Below, one piece after another: positions 40,446 to 49,581 of a stretch of 64,000 nucleotides of DNA. This stretch comes from CAIKZZ01 sp036742455 (lineage in GTDB: Bacteria; Pseudomonadota; Gammaproteobacteria; Steroidobacterales; Steroidobacteraceae), in the NCBI GenBank assembly GCA_036742455.1, contig DAINQU010000003.1:124001-188000 (forward strand). Direction: 5' to 3'. The first letter of the stretch is position 1. The number at the start of each line of letters is the position of its first letter. The notes beneath the pieces were generated by a model. It was given only the letters and a program-made list of their open reading frames with translations, ran no database searches and was not told where the DNA came from. The position numbers and the translations under genes were made by a program.

Positions 40446-42965
40446 TTAGAAGCGCAGCGTCACATCGACCAGAACCGTACGACCCGGTTCAGCCGAAGCA
40501 CCGATCACGCCCGGACCCGTCGTCACCGATCCACCACCGCCCAAGCTGAGGGTGTTGAACAGGTTGTTGGCGTGCACGCCGACCGAGACCATTTCGCTGA
40601 TCTGGTACGACGCGAACAGGTCCACCAAGGTCGTTGCCGGCGAGTAGTACGGCGGGTAGCCGTTGATATTCTCCTGGCTCTGACCCTGCACCACGACACC
40701 GCCGGTGACGGCACCGTAGGTGTACGACGGCACGATCGCATACGTCACCTTCGCGGTGCCGCCCGGCAAGAAGCCGGTGCCGCCGCTGACCAACGTCTGC
40801 GGGCTCGAGCCCACGCCGTTCGCATCGACGGTCGGATTCTGGAAGGTGGCCTGCGCGTACAGCGAGAAGTTGCCGACATGCAGGTTGCCGCTCAGCTCAA
40901 CGCCCTTCGCCGAGTACTTTTCGTCGAAGTAACGCGAAGCCGCCGGCTTCGTGAGGTCGAAGCTCGACTCGCCGAAGCTCGTCTGGAAGTACGCAGCCGT
41001 GAAGTCATACGAGCCGCCAAACGCGTGGCCCTTATGCTTGAAGCCCACTTCCTGCTGCAGAACAACGTCCACGGCCTGGTTCTTACCCGACGCCGTCAAC
41101 GAACCGTCTGGGTTGGTGTAACCCGAGAGGATGTTGCGATCGGTGTTGGCCTTGCCGCCACGGCTCGCACGGGCGTACACGCTCGTGCCACTGTCGAGCT
41201 GGTACAACGCGCCCAAGGACCACGAGTTGTAGCTGACGGTGTAGTTCAGCGGCTCATAGGTGCCCGCATCCAGCGTCGAGTACGAGACGTACGGGGTCGT
41301 CAGCGCGCCGGTGGAGCTGAACGCACCGCCGGTGAGGTAACCCACGTTGGTCGTCGCGCCGCTGGCGCTCTCGGCCCAGCCGGTCACGCGGTAGGAGTCA
41401 CGACGCACGCTGCCTTCGATCTGCAGCGCATCGCGATCCCAGGTCAGGTCCAAGTACGGTGCCGAGTCGGCGACGCTCATGGCGTAGGTACGGTCAACGC
41501 CCGCGCCCCAAGCCGTGTTGTAGCCGGTGACGCCCGCATTGCTCAGCAGCTGGCCCGTCGAGCTGATCAGGTTCAAGGGAACCGGATTCACGCCGTCGAC
41601 GGTGTTGACCGCCGAGTTCGGGTGCCAGTTCTGATCGATCGTCTGGTTCATGTAGAAGAAGCCGGCGCGTGCCGACAGCTTGTTGGCGCCCGACGACCAC
41701 TTGTCCGACAACGCCAAATCGTTCACGACGCTGCCCATATCGGACATGTTCGTGTAGATCTGGGTCGAGTTGTTGGTGAGGCCGTTGTAAGCCTGACCCG
41801 CGTTCGGGCCCGAGGCGTACACGACGCTGCCAACGGTCTGACCGTTGACGGTCGAGCCGAGCCAGCCCGCGGCGGTGCCCAAGCCGAAGAACTGAGCCGC
41901 GAAGTTGCCCGACGCCTGGGTGACGCGGAACTTGTCGTCGATCGTGAAATCACCCGCCGGCGTAAGGTGCAACTGCGCGCCGACCGAGTGGACCACAGGG
42001 TGCACGCCGTTGTTCGGCACGGTGCTGAACTGGCCGTTCGAGCTGTTCAAGTAGCTGATCGACTGGTTGTACACGCCGACCGTCGAGCTGTTGCGAATGT
42101 CGTTACCCGGGTATGCCGAGATGCCGGACAGCGAGCTGCCGTTGCCGACTGCGTTCACCGGGCCGCCCGCGTTGTACTCTTCCTGATCGTTCAAGAGCTT
42201 GACGTAGAAGCGGATGAAGCCCTTGTCGTCGCTCAGGTCATGGGTGACGTTGGCTTTAATCTGATAGCCATTCTCGCCGATGCTGCCCTGATCGCGAGGA
42301 CCATTGCCGTAGACGTAGAAACCGTCCACGTGGTAACGCCACGTGCTGCTCAGCGGACCGCCGAAGGCGAACGTCGCCTTCGTTTCGTTGAAGCCCACGC
42401 CTTCGGACAGGGTGAACATGCCGCCGGCCTTGTTACCGGTGTCGCTGATGAAGTTGATGACGGCACCCGGCGCACCAGCAGCCAACGTCGCGGCGCTACC
42501 GCCGACGGTGGCTTCGATCGTGTTCGACACGTCGAAGCGGGTCCAGTAGTCGTTGTTACCGAAGTTCATGTCGCCGAACAGAACCTGCGGCAGACCGTCT
42601 TCCTGCAACTGCACGAACGGCGCGCCGCCGGTGGTGACCGGGAGACCGCGCACGGAGAAGTTCGCGTTACCGCCGCTGCCCGACATGTCGGTGACAGACA
42701 TACCCGGAACGAGCTTCAGGGACTCAGCGACCGAGCGCGGCGCCATGTCCTGCACGATTTCGCTGGAAATATCGGTGACCTGCAGCGAGCTGCGCAGCTG
42801 GGTCTTATCGCCCGCCGCAGCGGTCACGACCACTTCGTCGAGCAGGCTGTCGCCGGCCTGGGCTGCCGGTGTCGCCGCGGTTTCCGCGTGGGCGCTGGCG
42901 CCTGCCGCGAGCGCGGCCGAAATCAGCATACGGAGGAAAAGCTTTTCGTTGGACGTCTTCTTCAC
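40446..42965 (-). CDS. TonB-dependent outer membrane receptor
   Basis: 839 residues. Signal peptide (about 1-27, ...AGASAHA), a TonB-box-like LDEVVVTA, a plug domain (about 55-180, with VRGLPVTTGGAPF and GAPGAVINFISDTG) and a 22-strand-type barrel ending in VDVTLRF, the C-terminal aromatic outer-membrane signature. Likely takes up galactosides across the outer membrane, given GH27 and gal genes. The start is GTG 42965 (VKKTS read as MKKTS) with CTAGGGGGTA upstream. Strong codon bias creates a large unbroken antisense frame. Predicted operators lie 31 and about 100 nt upstream. Confidence 0.94.
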   Translation of the reverse strand: MKKTSNEKLFLRMLISAALAAGASAHAETAATPAAQAGDSLLDEVVVTAAAGDKTQLRSSLQVTDISSEIVQDMAPRSVAESLKLVPGMSVTDMSGSGGNANFSVRGLPVTTGGAPFVQLQEDGLPQVLFGDMNFGNNDYWTRFDVSNTIEATVGGSAATLAAGAPGAVINFISDTGNKAGGMFTLSEGVGFNETKATFAFGGPLSSTWRYHVDGFYVYGNGPRDQGSIGENGYQIKANVTHDLSDDKGFIRFYVKLLNDQEEYNAGGPVNAVGNGSSLSGISAYPGNDIRNSSTVGVYNQSISYLNSSNGQFSTVPNNGVHPVVHSVGAQLHLTPAGDFTIDDKFRVTQASGNFAAQFFGLGTAAGWLGSTVNGQTVGSVVYASGPNAGQAYNGLTNNSTQIYTNMSDMGSVVNDLALSDKWSSGANKLSARAGFFYMNQTIDQNWHPNSAVNTVDGVNPVPLNLISSTGQLLSNAGVTGYNTAWGAGVDRTYAMSVADSAPYLDLTWDRDALQIEGSVRRDSYRVTGWAESASGATTNVGYLTGGAFSSTGALTTPYVSYSTLDAGTYEPLNYTVSYNSWSLGALYQLDSGTSVYARASRGGKANTDRNILSGYTNPDGSLTASGKNQAVDVVLQQEVGFKHKGHAFGGSYDFTAAYFQTSFGESSFDLTKPAASRYFDEKYSAKGVELSGNLHVGNFSLYAQATFQNPTVDANGVGSSPQTLVSGGTGFLPGGTAKVTYAIVPSYTYGAVTGGVVVQGQSQENINGYPPYYSPATTLVDLFASYQISEMVSVGVHANNLFNTLSLGGGGSVTTGPGVIGASAEPGRTVLVDVTLRF

Positions 42966-42995
42966 AAGTACCCCCTAGAGCACAAATGCATCAAG

Positions 42996-43009
42996 TGAAA
43001 TCGATTGGA
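42996..43009. promoter_or_regulatory. Candidate LacI-family operator proximal to the TonB receptor
   Basis: TGAAATCGATTGGA matches TGCAATCGATTGCA at 12 of 14 positions, with central CG, 31 nt before the GTG start of the receptor. Weaker than the other sites. Confidence 0.4.
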
Positions 43010-43062
43010 AACAGGGGTACAAACTCGACCCCCGAATTTCTGAGCGCGACTACACCACAATG

Positions 43063-43089
43063 TGCAAACGATTGCAACAACCGATTGCA
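43063..43089. promoter_or_regulatory. Candidate LacI-family operator pair upstream of the TonB receptor
   Basis: TGCAAACGATTGCA (43063-43076) is the exact inverse of the site at 44560-44573. A second, partial copy with a perfect right half CGATTGCA is centred 13 bp away (43076-43089). The 297-nt region 42966-43262 otherwise holds only the receptor's ribosome site and the N-gap. Confidence 0.6.
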
Positions 43090-43154
43090 CGCGGCGTTTC
43101 CTTGGATTCAATAATTTACGTTGCTTTTTTACAACTGCACGATTGGTCTAGGAT

Positions 43155-43254
43155 NNNNNNNNNNNNNNNNNNNNNNNNNNNNNNNNNNNNNNNNNNNNNN
43201 NNNNNNNNNNNNNNNNNNNNNNNNNNNNNNNNNNNNNNNNNNNNNNNNNNNNNN
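43155..43254. other. Assembly gap (100 N)
   Basis: Exactly 100 N, so the distance between the receptor promoter region and the MFS gene end is unknown; further genes could be hidden here. Confidence 0.98.
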
Positions 43255-43262
43255 GCTGGCGA

Positions 43263-44492
43263 CTAGTTCCCGCTCTCGTTTTGCGCAAGGCGCGCATGCG
43301 CCGGTTTACGCACCGCGTTGTAGATCGCCCCGCCCACAAACACCAGACAGAAGCCGGACGCCAACTGAAAGCCGACCGCCGGATCCCCGACCGCGTCGCT
43401 GATCAGACTCATCGACATCGGTCCCAGAATCGCGCCCAGACAGGTAAAGAAGAGAATGACGCCCGCGACCGATCCTTGGTCGGATGCCGCAAAACAGCCG
43501 ATCCCCTTGGAATTGATCGTGGGGTAAACGATGGACATGAAGAGGCCGGACAGCGGCAACAGGTAGAGCGCCCCCTCAAGCCCAAGCCAGACGCTTCCGG
43601 CGAAACAGAGGAAAATAGCCACGGCGCTGATCAAGAGGGCCAAGGACCACTCAAACGTACGCAGTAGCCAAGCACCCACGAAGCGGCCAGCGGCACGCAT
43701 GATGAAGAATGCCGGCAACGCATAACCGGCCAACGCCAACGATGCCCCCTTCAAACCGCTCAGCAACGTTGGCATCCACACATAGATCGCGCACTCCACC
43801 GCGACGTAGAGAAACGCCGCAGCGCTGAAGCCAAATGCGTAAGGGTTCGACACCAGTTTCAGCGCGGTCGCGGCGGATCGGCGCTCGCTGAGCGCTGCTT
43901 GCGGCGCCGATGGATACCGCGCCAACGCCGCGATCAAGAATAGGAGCGAACACAGCGCCCCGGCAATCACGTACAGCCAGCGCCATGACACACCCTGGCC
44001 TGCCAACACACTGACCACCAACGGTCCGACGATTGCGCCGACGCCAAAAAAGCCTTCCACGAGGTTCATCGTGCTCGTCAGTTCGGTGGCCGAAACCGAC
44101 AAGTCACCCACGAGTGCAAGTGCGCCCGTTTTGAACACGCCGATCGAGATGCCAGCACAGCAGATCAGCACCAAGAGCATCGGAAAGCTGCTGGCCGCGG
44201 GCACGCTGAACGCAGTCATTGCAAAGACCGCCAACCCCAATAAGATCGTCCACTTGCGGCCAAAACGATCCGCGAGAAAGCCGAGCAAGAGCCCGGCACC
44301 CATGATGCCGGCCATACTGCCGTAGTGCAGCGCACCGGCCGTCGTTTGACTCAGGCCAAATTCAGCGATGACCTTCGGGATAATCACGCCGACGGCGTCC
44401 GTGGTCATCGCAAACATGAAAAACATCAAACAGGTGAGCCAACGGATCGCCGCGACGTTATGCGGCGCCGACGCCTTCATGTCTTCGCTCAT
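43263..44492 (-). CDS. MFS transporter
   Basis: About 409 residues with some 12 transmembrane helices. The MFS loop motif is GFLADRFGRKWTILLG after helix 2. Helix 1 begins MFFMFAMTTDAVGVIIPKV. ATG 44492 is preceded by GGAGG, so this start is better than the upstream in-frame ATG. The promoter region contains an operator 68-87 nt upstream, between this gene and lacI. Probably imports a sugar released by the locus; it is not of the classical sugar-porter subfamily and the substrate is unknown. Confidence 0.88.
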   Translation of the reverse strand: MSEDMKASAPHNVAAIRWLTCLMFFMFAMTTDAVGVIIPKVIAEFGLSQTTAGALHYGSMAGIMGAGLLLGFLADRFGRKWTILLGLAVFAMTAFSVPAASSFPMLLVLICCAGISIGVFKTGALALVGDLSVSATELTSTMNLVEGFFGVGAIVGPLVVSVLAGQGVSWRWLYVIAGALCSLLFLIAALARYPSAPQAALSERRSAATALKLVSNPYAFGFSAAAFLYVAVECAIYVWMPTLLSGLKGASLALAGYALPAFFIMRAAGRFVGAWLLRTFEWSLALLISAVAIFLCFAGSVWLGLEGALYLLPLSGLFMSIVYPTINSKGIGCFAASDQGSVAGVILFFTCLGAILGPMSMSLISDAVGDPAVGFQLASGFCLVFVGGAIYNAVRKPAHARLAQNESGN

Positions 44493-44559
44493 ACCCCCTC
44501 CTACAGACACCCGCCGCGCGGGTATCGCCTTCACGTTATGATCCTATTGATCCACGAAA

Positions 44560-44579
44560 TGCAATCGTTTGCAAACGAT
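44560..44579. promoter_or_regulatory. Candidate LacI-family operator upstream of the MFS gene
   Basis: TGCAATCGTTTGCA (44560-44573) overlaps a perfect 16-bp palindrome ATCGTTTGCAAACGAT (44564-44579). It lies between the regulator gene's 3' end and the MFS start, the best-formed site in the window. Confidence 0.65.
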
Positions 44580-44611
44580 CTTTCGTGCCACGCTGCCCCG
44601 GATCGCCGCGC

Positions 44612-45658
44612 TCAGCCCCGCAATTTAGCGCCGCACGACTCGCGCACGATCAATTCGGCCGACAACGTCGCCGATGGCGCATCCTCGCCACCGAGACGTC
44701 GAAACATCAGGTCGACGATCGTATGGGCACCACGCTCCAAGTCTTGTCGTACCGTGGTCAGCGCCGGATTACTGTGGGCCGCAAGTGCAATGTCGTCGAA
44801 GCCGACAACGGCGATGTCGTTCGGAACGGACTTCCCAGCGGCCGTAATCGCCTGAATCGCGCTGATGGCGATCAGGTCGCTCGCCGCGAACACCGCATCG
44901 AACGGCACTTTGCGGGCGAGCAATTCACTCATGGCCGTATACGCCGTATCCGCCGTCAGATGCGCGGGCACGATATTCGCCGCTTCCAAGGGTCGACGCG
45001 CGTTTTCCAATGCTGCGAGGTAACCCTCGTAACGCAGCCCGATCTCCGGCAAGGACGGATCACCGAAGAACACGATGCGTTGGCGACCCAACCGCAGGAG
45101 GTGCTCCACGGCGCGCATCGCGCCGGCGGCATTATCGGTACCGACGGTGCAGTAGTTCTGGTGTGCGGCGGGCGCACCCCAGACCACCAAGGGGCGGTAA
45201 TACCCGGCCACTTCCTCGAGGACCCGGTGCTCCGTACTTTGGCCGATAACGATGACCCCATCCGACCGACCCGAGGCGACGAGCGTCGGCAACCAGTCCC
45301 CCATCGGCGGCACGATCTTCTGCAGAAGGACGCCATAGCCACGCTGAGTGATGGCATCCGCCAAATAGCCCAACATTTCAACGAAGAATGGATCGGTCAG
45401 TGGCTGACTGGCCTCATGCGCCAACGGGATAACAACACTGATCGTTTCCGTTCGCTTCAGACGCAGATTGCGGGCGGTCGTGTTGACGACGTACCCCGCC
45501 TCCCGGGCGAGACGCAGGATCTCGTCGCGTTTTTTCTTCGCCACCAGCGGACTACCGGCTAAGGCGCGCGATACGGTGGACGGTGACACCCCTGCCAGCG
45601 TCGCGATATCTGCCATCTTCGCTGGAGCGCGATGCCCACCCTTGCTCTTCAAGATCAT
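44612..45658 (-). CDS. LacI/GalR-family transcriptional regulator
   Basis: 348 residues. HTH (residues 15-38) contains MADIATLAGVSPSTVSRAL with the hinge following, then a periplasmic-binding-like effector domain from about residue 70 (ETISVVIPLAHEA; ...VVGFDDIALAAHSNPALTTV). The C terminus ends with ELIVRESC. Most likely represses the surrounding galactoside genes through TGCAAWCGWTTGCA sites until a sugar inducer binds. The N-terminal MILKSKGGHRAPAK extension is longer than usual; a start nearer the HTH is possible. Confidence 0.93.
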   Translation of the reverse strand: MILKSKGGHRAPAKMADIATLAGVSPSTVSRALAGSPLVAKKKRDEILRLAREAGYVVNTTARNLRLKRTETISVVIPLAHEASQPLTDPFFVEMLGYLADAITQRGYGVLLQKIVPPMGDWLPTLVASGRSDGVIVIGQSTEHRVLEEVAGYYRPLVVWGAPAAHQNYCTVGTDNAAGAMRAVEHLLRLGRQRIVFFGDPSLPEIGLRYEGYLAALENARRPLEAANIVPAHLTADTAYTAMSELLARKVPFDAVFAASDLIAISAIQAITAAGKSVPNDIAVVGFDDIALAAHSNPALTTVRQDLERGAHTIVDLMFRRLGGEDAPSATLSAELIVRESCGAKLRG

Positions 45659-45735
45659 CCCCCAGAGTACGGCGCGATCGGCGCGTAGGTCACCGGATAT
45701 TGTGGGACTTACCCGGAAGGCGGCGCAACTGCCGA

Positions 45736-45749
45736 CGGAATCGATTGCA
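45736..45749. promoter_or_regulatory. Candidate LacI-family operator between regulator and sugar porter
   Basis: CGGAATCGATTGCA matches the palindromic consensus at 12 of 14 positions, with a perfect right half. It is in the 198-nt divergent spacer, so could serve both the regulator (autoregulation) and the sugar-porter gene. A further hairpin, CCGTCGCCTTCCGACGG, lies at about 45799-45815. Confidence 0.45.
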
Positions 45750-45856
45750 AGCGCGAAACGATACCGTCATGGTGGGCGCTCGGGGATCGGGGTTTTCCGT
45801 CGCCTTCCGACGGCGAGAACGTGGGTGCCTGGCATACGAACAACATTGGGGGCTTC

Positions 45857-47209
45857 ATGGACAGGACAATGACTCGCGCACCCATCGGCACGCGCATCCT
45901 GCTTTGGTCGATCACGTCGGCGCTTGCGGGTTTTCTGTTTGGCTTCGATACCGTCGTGATATCCGGTGCGGAGCAAAAAATTCAGACGTTGTGGCACCTC
46001 ACGCCGGGATTGCACGGCGTCGCCATATCCTCAGCGCTGTACGGCACGGTGATCGGCTCCCTCATCGGCAGTTGGCCCACCAATCGCTGGGGGCGCAAGT
46101 TCACGCTGAGCTTTATCGGCCTGCTGTACGTCGTCTCGGCGCTCTGGTCGGCGCTCGCCAATGACGTCGGTGCATTCATTCTGGCGAGAGCCATCGGCGG
46201 CCTGGGCATCGGCATGTCGACCGTGGTGGCGCCGCTCTATATCTCGGAGATCGCTCCCCCGTCGCGTCGCGGACTGTTGGCCGGGATGTTCCAGTTCAAC
46301 ATCGTCTTCGGGATTGTCATCGCCTATCTGTCGAATGCACTGCTGGCGGGAACGGGGGAGAACGCGTGGCGTTGGATGCTCGGGGTGGCCGCCATCCCCT
46401 CTCTTGCCTACGCCTTGCTCAGTTTTACGCTGCCAGAGAGCCCGCGCTGGCTGCTCGTACGCCGCGGCGATGCTGCGCGCGGCAAGTCGGTCCTCCGCCT
46501 GATCGACCCGACCGCCAGCGCGTCGGAGATCGATGCTCGCGCCGCTGACATCCTTTCGAGCGACCGCGCTTACGACGCCGGTGGCGCGTTCTGGACACGC
46601 TCATTGCGCACCCCGATTACGCTCGCGTTTCTCATCGCTTTTTTCAATCAACTCTCGGGCATCAATGCCGTTCTCTACTTTGCGCCCCGCATCTTTGAAC
46701 TGACCGGGCTCGGCAGTCAGGCTGCCTTACTGCAATCGGTGGGCATCGGCATCACGAACCTCGTATTCACGTTCGTGGGACTGTGGCTGATCGACCGACT
46801 GGGTCGGCGCACGCTGCTCTATATCGGCTCATTCGGCTACATCGTCTCGCTCGGGCTGGTCGCCTGGGCTTTTGCCAGTGGCCAGGTCGCGATCGTGCCG
46901 GTTTGTATTTTCGCGTTCATTGCGGCCCACGCGATCGGCCAAGGCGCCGTCATCTGGGTATTCATCGCGGAGATCTTCCCCAACCGCCATCGTGCAGAGG
47001 GGCAAGCGCTGGGAAGTTCGACCCATTGGGTGTTCGCGGCACTTTTGACCACCTTCTTTCCGAAGATGGTCACCGCGTTCGCGCCATCGACCGTCTTCTT
47101 ATTCTTCTGCGGAATGATGGTCCTGCAGTTGGTATGGGTCAAAACGATGGTAGTGGAAACCAAGGGCGTGCCACTCGAAGACGTTCAAAAACGTCTCGGC
47201 ATCGTCTAA
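45857..47209 (+). CDS. Sugar porter family MFS transporter
   Basis: About 450 residues, 12 transmembrane helices, of the GalP/XylE/GLUT type. Signatures: GFLFGFDTVVISGAE in helix 1, the NRWGRKFTL loop, PLYISEIAPPSRRG after helix 4, PESPRWLLVRRGD before the central loop, NQLSGINAVLYFAP in helix 7 and a late PLEDVQ. Proton-coupled hexose uptake is expected. The region before ATG 45857 has TTGGGGG as a ribosome site. Divergent from lacI and the last gene of the galactoside region; its end faces groEL. Confidence 0.93.
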   Translation: MDRTMTRAPIGTRILLWSITSALAGFLFGFDTVVISGAEQKIQTLWHLTPGLHGVAISSALYGTVIGSLIGSWPTNRWGRKFTLSFIGLLYVVSALWSALANDVGAFILARAIGGLGIGMSTVVAPLYISEIAPPSRRGLLAGMFQFNIVFGIVIAYLSNALLAGTGENAWRWMLGVAAIPSLAYALLSFTLPESPRWLLVRRGDAARGKSVLRLIDPTASASEIDARAADILSSDRAYDAGGAFWTRSLRTPITLAFLIAFFNQLSGINAVLYFAPRIFELTGLGSQAALLQSVGIGITNLVFTFVGLWLIDRLGRRTLLYIGSFGYIVSLGLVAWAFASGQVAIVPVCIFAFIAAHAIGQGAVIWVFIAEIFPNRHRAEGQALGSSTHWVFAALLTTFFPKMVTAFAPSTVFLFFCGMMVLQLVWVKTMVVETKGVPLEDVQKRLGIV

Positions 47210-47300
47210 GCCCTGCGGTCGGTGGCCTGCGCGGGGGTAACCCCGTCCCGTGTGGCGGGCGCCGACCGCGATTTCAAACCGTCGCTAAATTGAGTGCCAT

Positions 47301-47334
47301 AAAAAAGGCAAGGCCCCGCATGCGGGGCCTTGCC
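47301..47334 (-). terminator. Rho-independent terminator of groESL
   Basis: A perfect 28-bp palindrome (47307-47334; GGCAAGGCCCCGCA and its complement) followed on the minus strand by T6. It starts 44 nt past the groEL stop. It could also act on the plus strand for the sugar porter, but there the T-run is absent. Confidence 0.93.
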
Positions 47335-47377
47335 GTTGGACAATGTGTCGGGCGGCCTGCGCCACCCGACAGCGGAA

Positions 47378-49027
<1,650 letters not shown>

Positions 49028-49069
49028 GTTCTCTATTCCTCTGAATTCTGTTGCCGGACGGGGAGCGGA

Positions 49070-49363
49070 TTACTTCTCGAGGACCGCGAGGATGTCTTCC
49101 TCACGCATCACGAGCACGTCATCACCGTCGACCTTGACCTCGGTGCCGCTGTACTTGCCGAAGAGCACCTTGTCACCGACCTTCACGTCGAGCGGACGAA
49201 CCTTGCCGTCCTCGAGGATCTTGCCGGTGCCCACGGCCACAACGCGGCCCTTGCTCGGCTTCTCAGACGCAGAATCCGGGATCACGATGCCGCCCGGCGA
49301 CTTGCGCTCGTCTTCTTCCCGCTTAACGATCACTCGGTCATGCAGCGGACGAATCTTCGACAT
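49070..49363 (-). CDS. groES: 10-kDa chaperonin GroES
   Basis: 97 residues; co-chaperonin lid for GroEL. The N terminus IRPLHDRVIVKREEDE, the mobile loop with SPGGIVIPDSA, and LFGKYSGTEVKVDGDDVLVM are standard. AAGGAGG precedes the ATG by 10 nt. First gene of groESL, controlled by a CIRCE operator and promoter at 49436-49489. Confidence 0.99.
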   Translation of the reverse strand: MSKIRPLHDRVIVKREEDERKSPGGIVIPDSASEKPSKGRVVAVGTGKILEDGKVRPLDVKVGDKVLFGKYSGTEVKVDGDDVLVMREEDILAVLEK

Positions 49364-49435
49364 TTTGTTTGTCCTCCTTCAGGAGCCAGTAGAATTTGAT
49401 GCGACCCCGGTCGGGGGTCCCGAGGGGAGATATTG

Positions 49436-49462
49436 TTAGCACTCTCCCCTAACGGCTGCTAA
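49436..49462 (-). promoter_or_regulatory. CIRCE operator of groESL (HrcA site)
   Basis: TTAGCACTC-N9-GGCTGCTAA on the plus strand; the left arm is perfect and the right arm matches GAGTGCTAA at 7 of 9. It starts at the last base of the -10 box, so HrcA binding would block transcription. Confidence 0.8.
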
Positions 49463-49489
49463 ATATAGCGACGAACTGGAGCATTTCAA
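49462..49489 (-). promoter_or_regulatory. groESL promoter
   Basis: Minus-strand TTGAAA (49489-49484) and TATATT (49467-49462), 16-nt spacer. The -10 is sigma70-like; the -35 context CCTTGAAA also resembles the sigma32 -35 box. The remaining 90 nt to dsbD show no clear feature. Confidence 0.75.
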
Positions 49490-49581
49490 GGCCGCCTAAC
49501 CGAAATTGCTGCCGCGACCTCCGCGAGGCCCGCGCACGCTCACCCCACCTGACCATACCTCAGGAAAAGGCTCGAAACGTT

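Noticed and set aside
40374..42998. 874-codon plus-strand open frame opposite the TonB receptor
   Set aside because: It is an antisense shadow: the receptor has signal peptide, plug, barrel and C-terminal Phe, while the opposite frame is Arg/Val/His-rich with no recognisable domain. Strong codon bias in the sense gene removes antisense stops.
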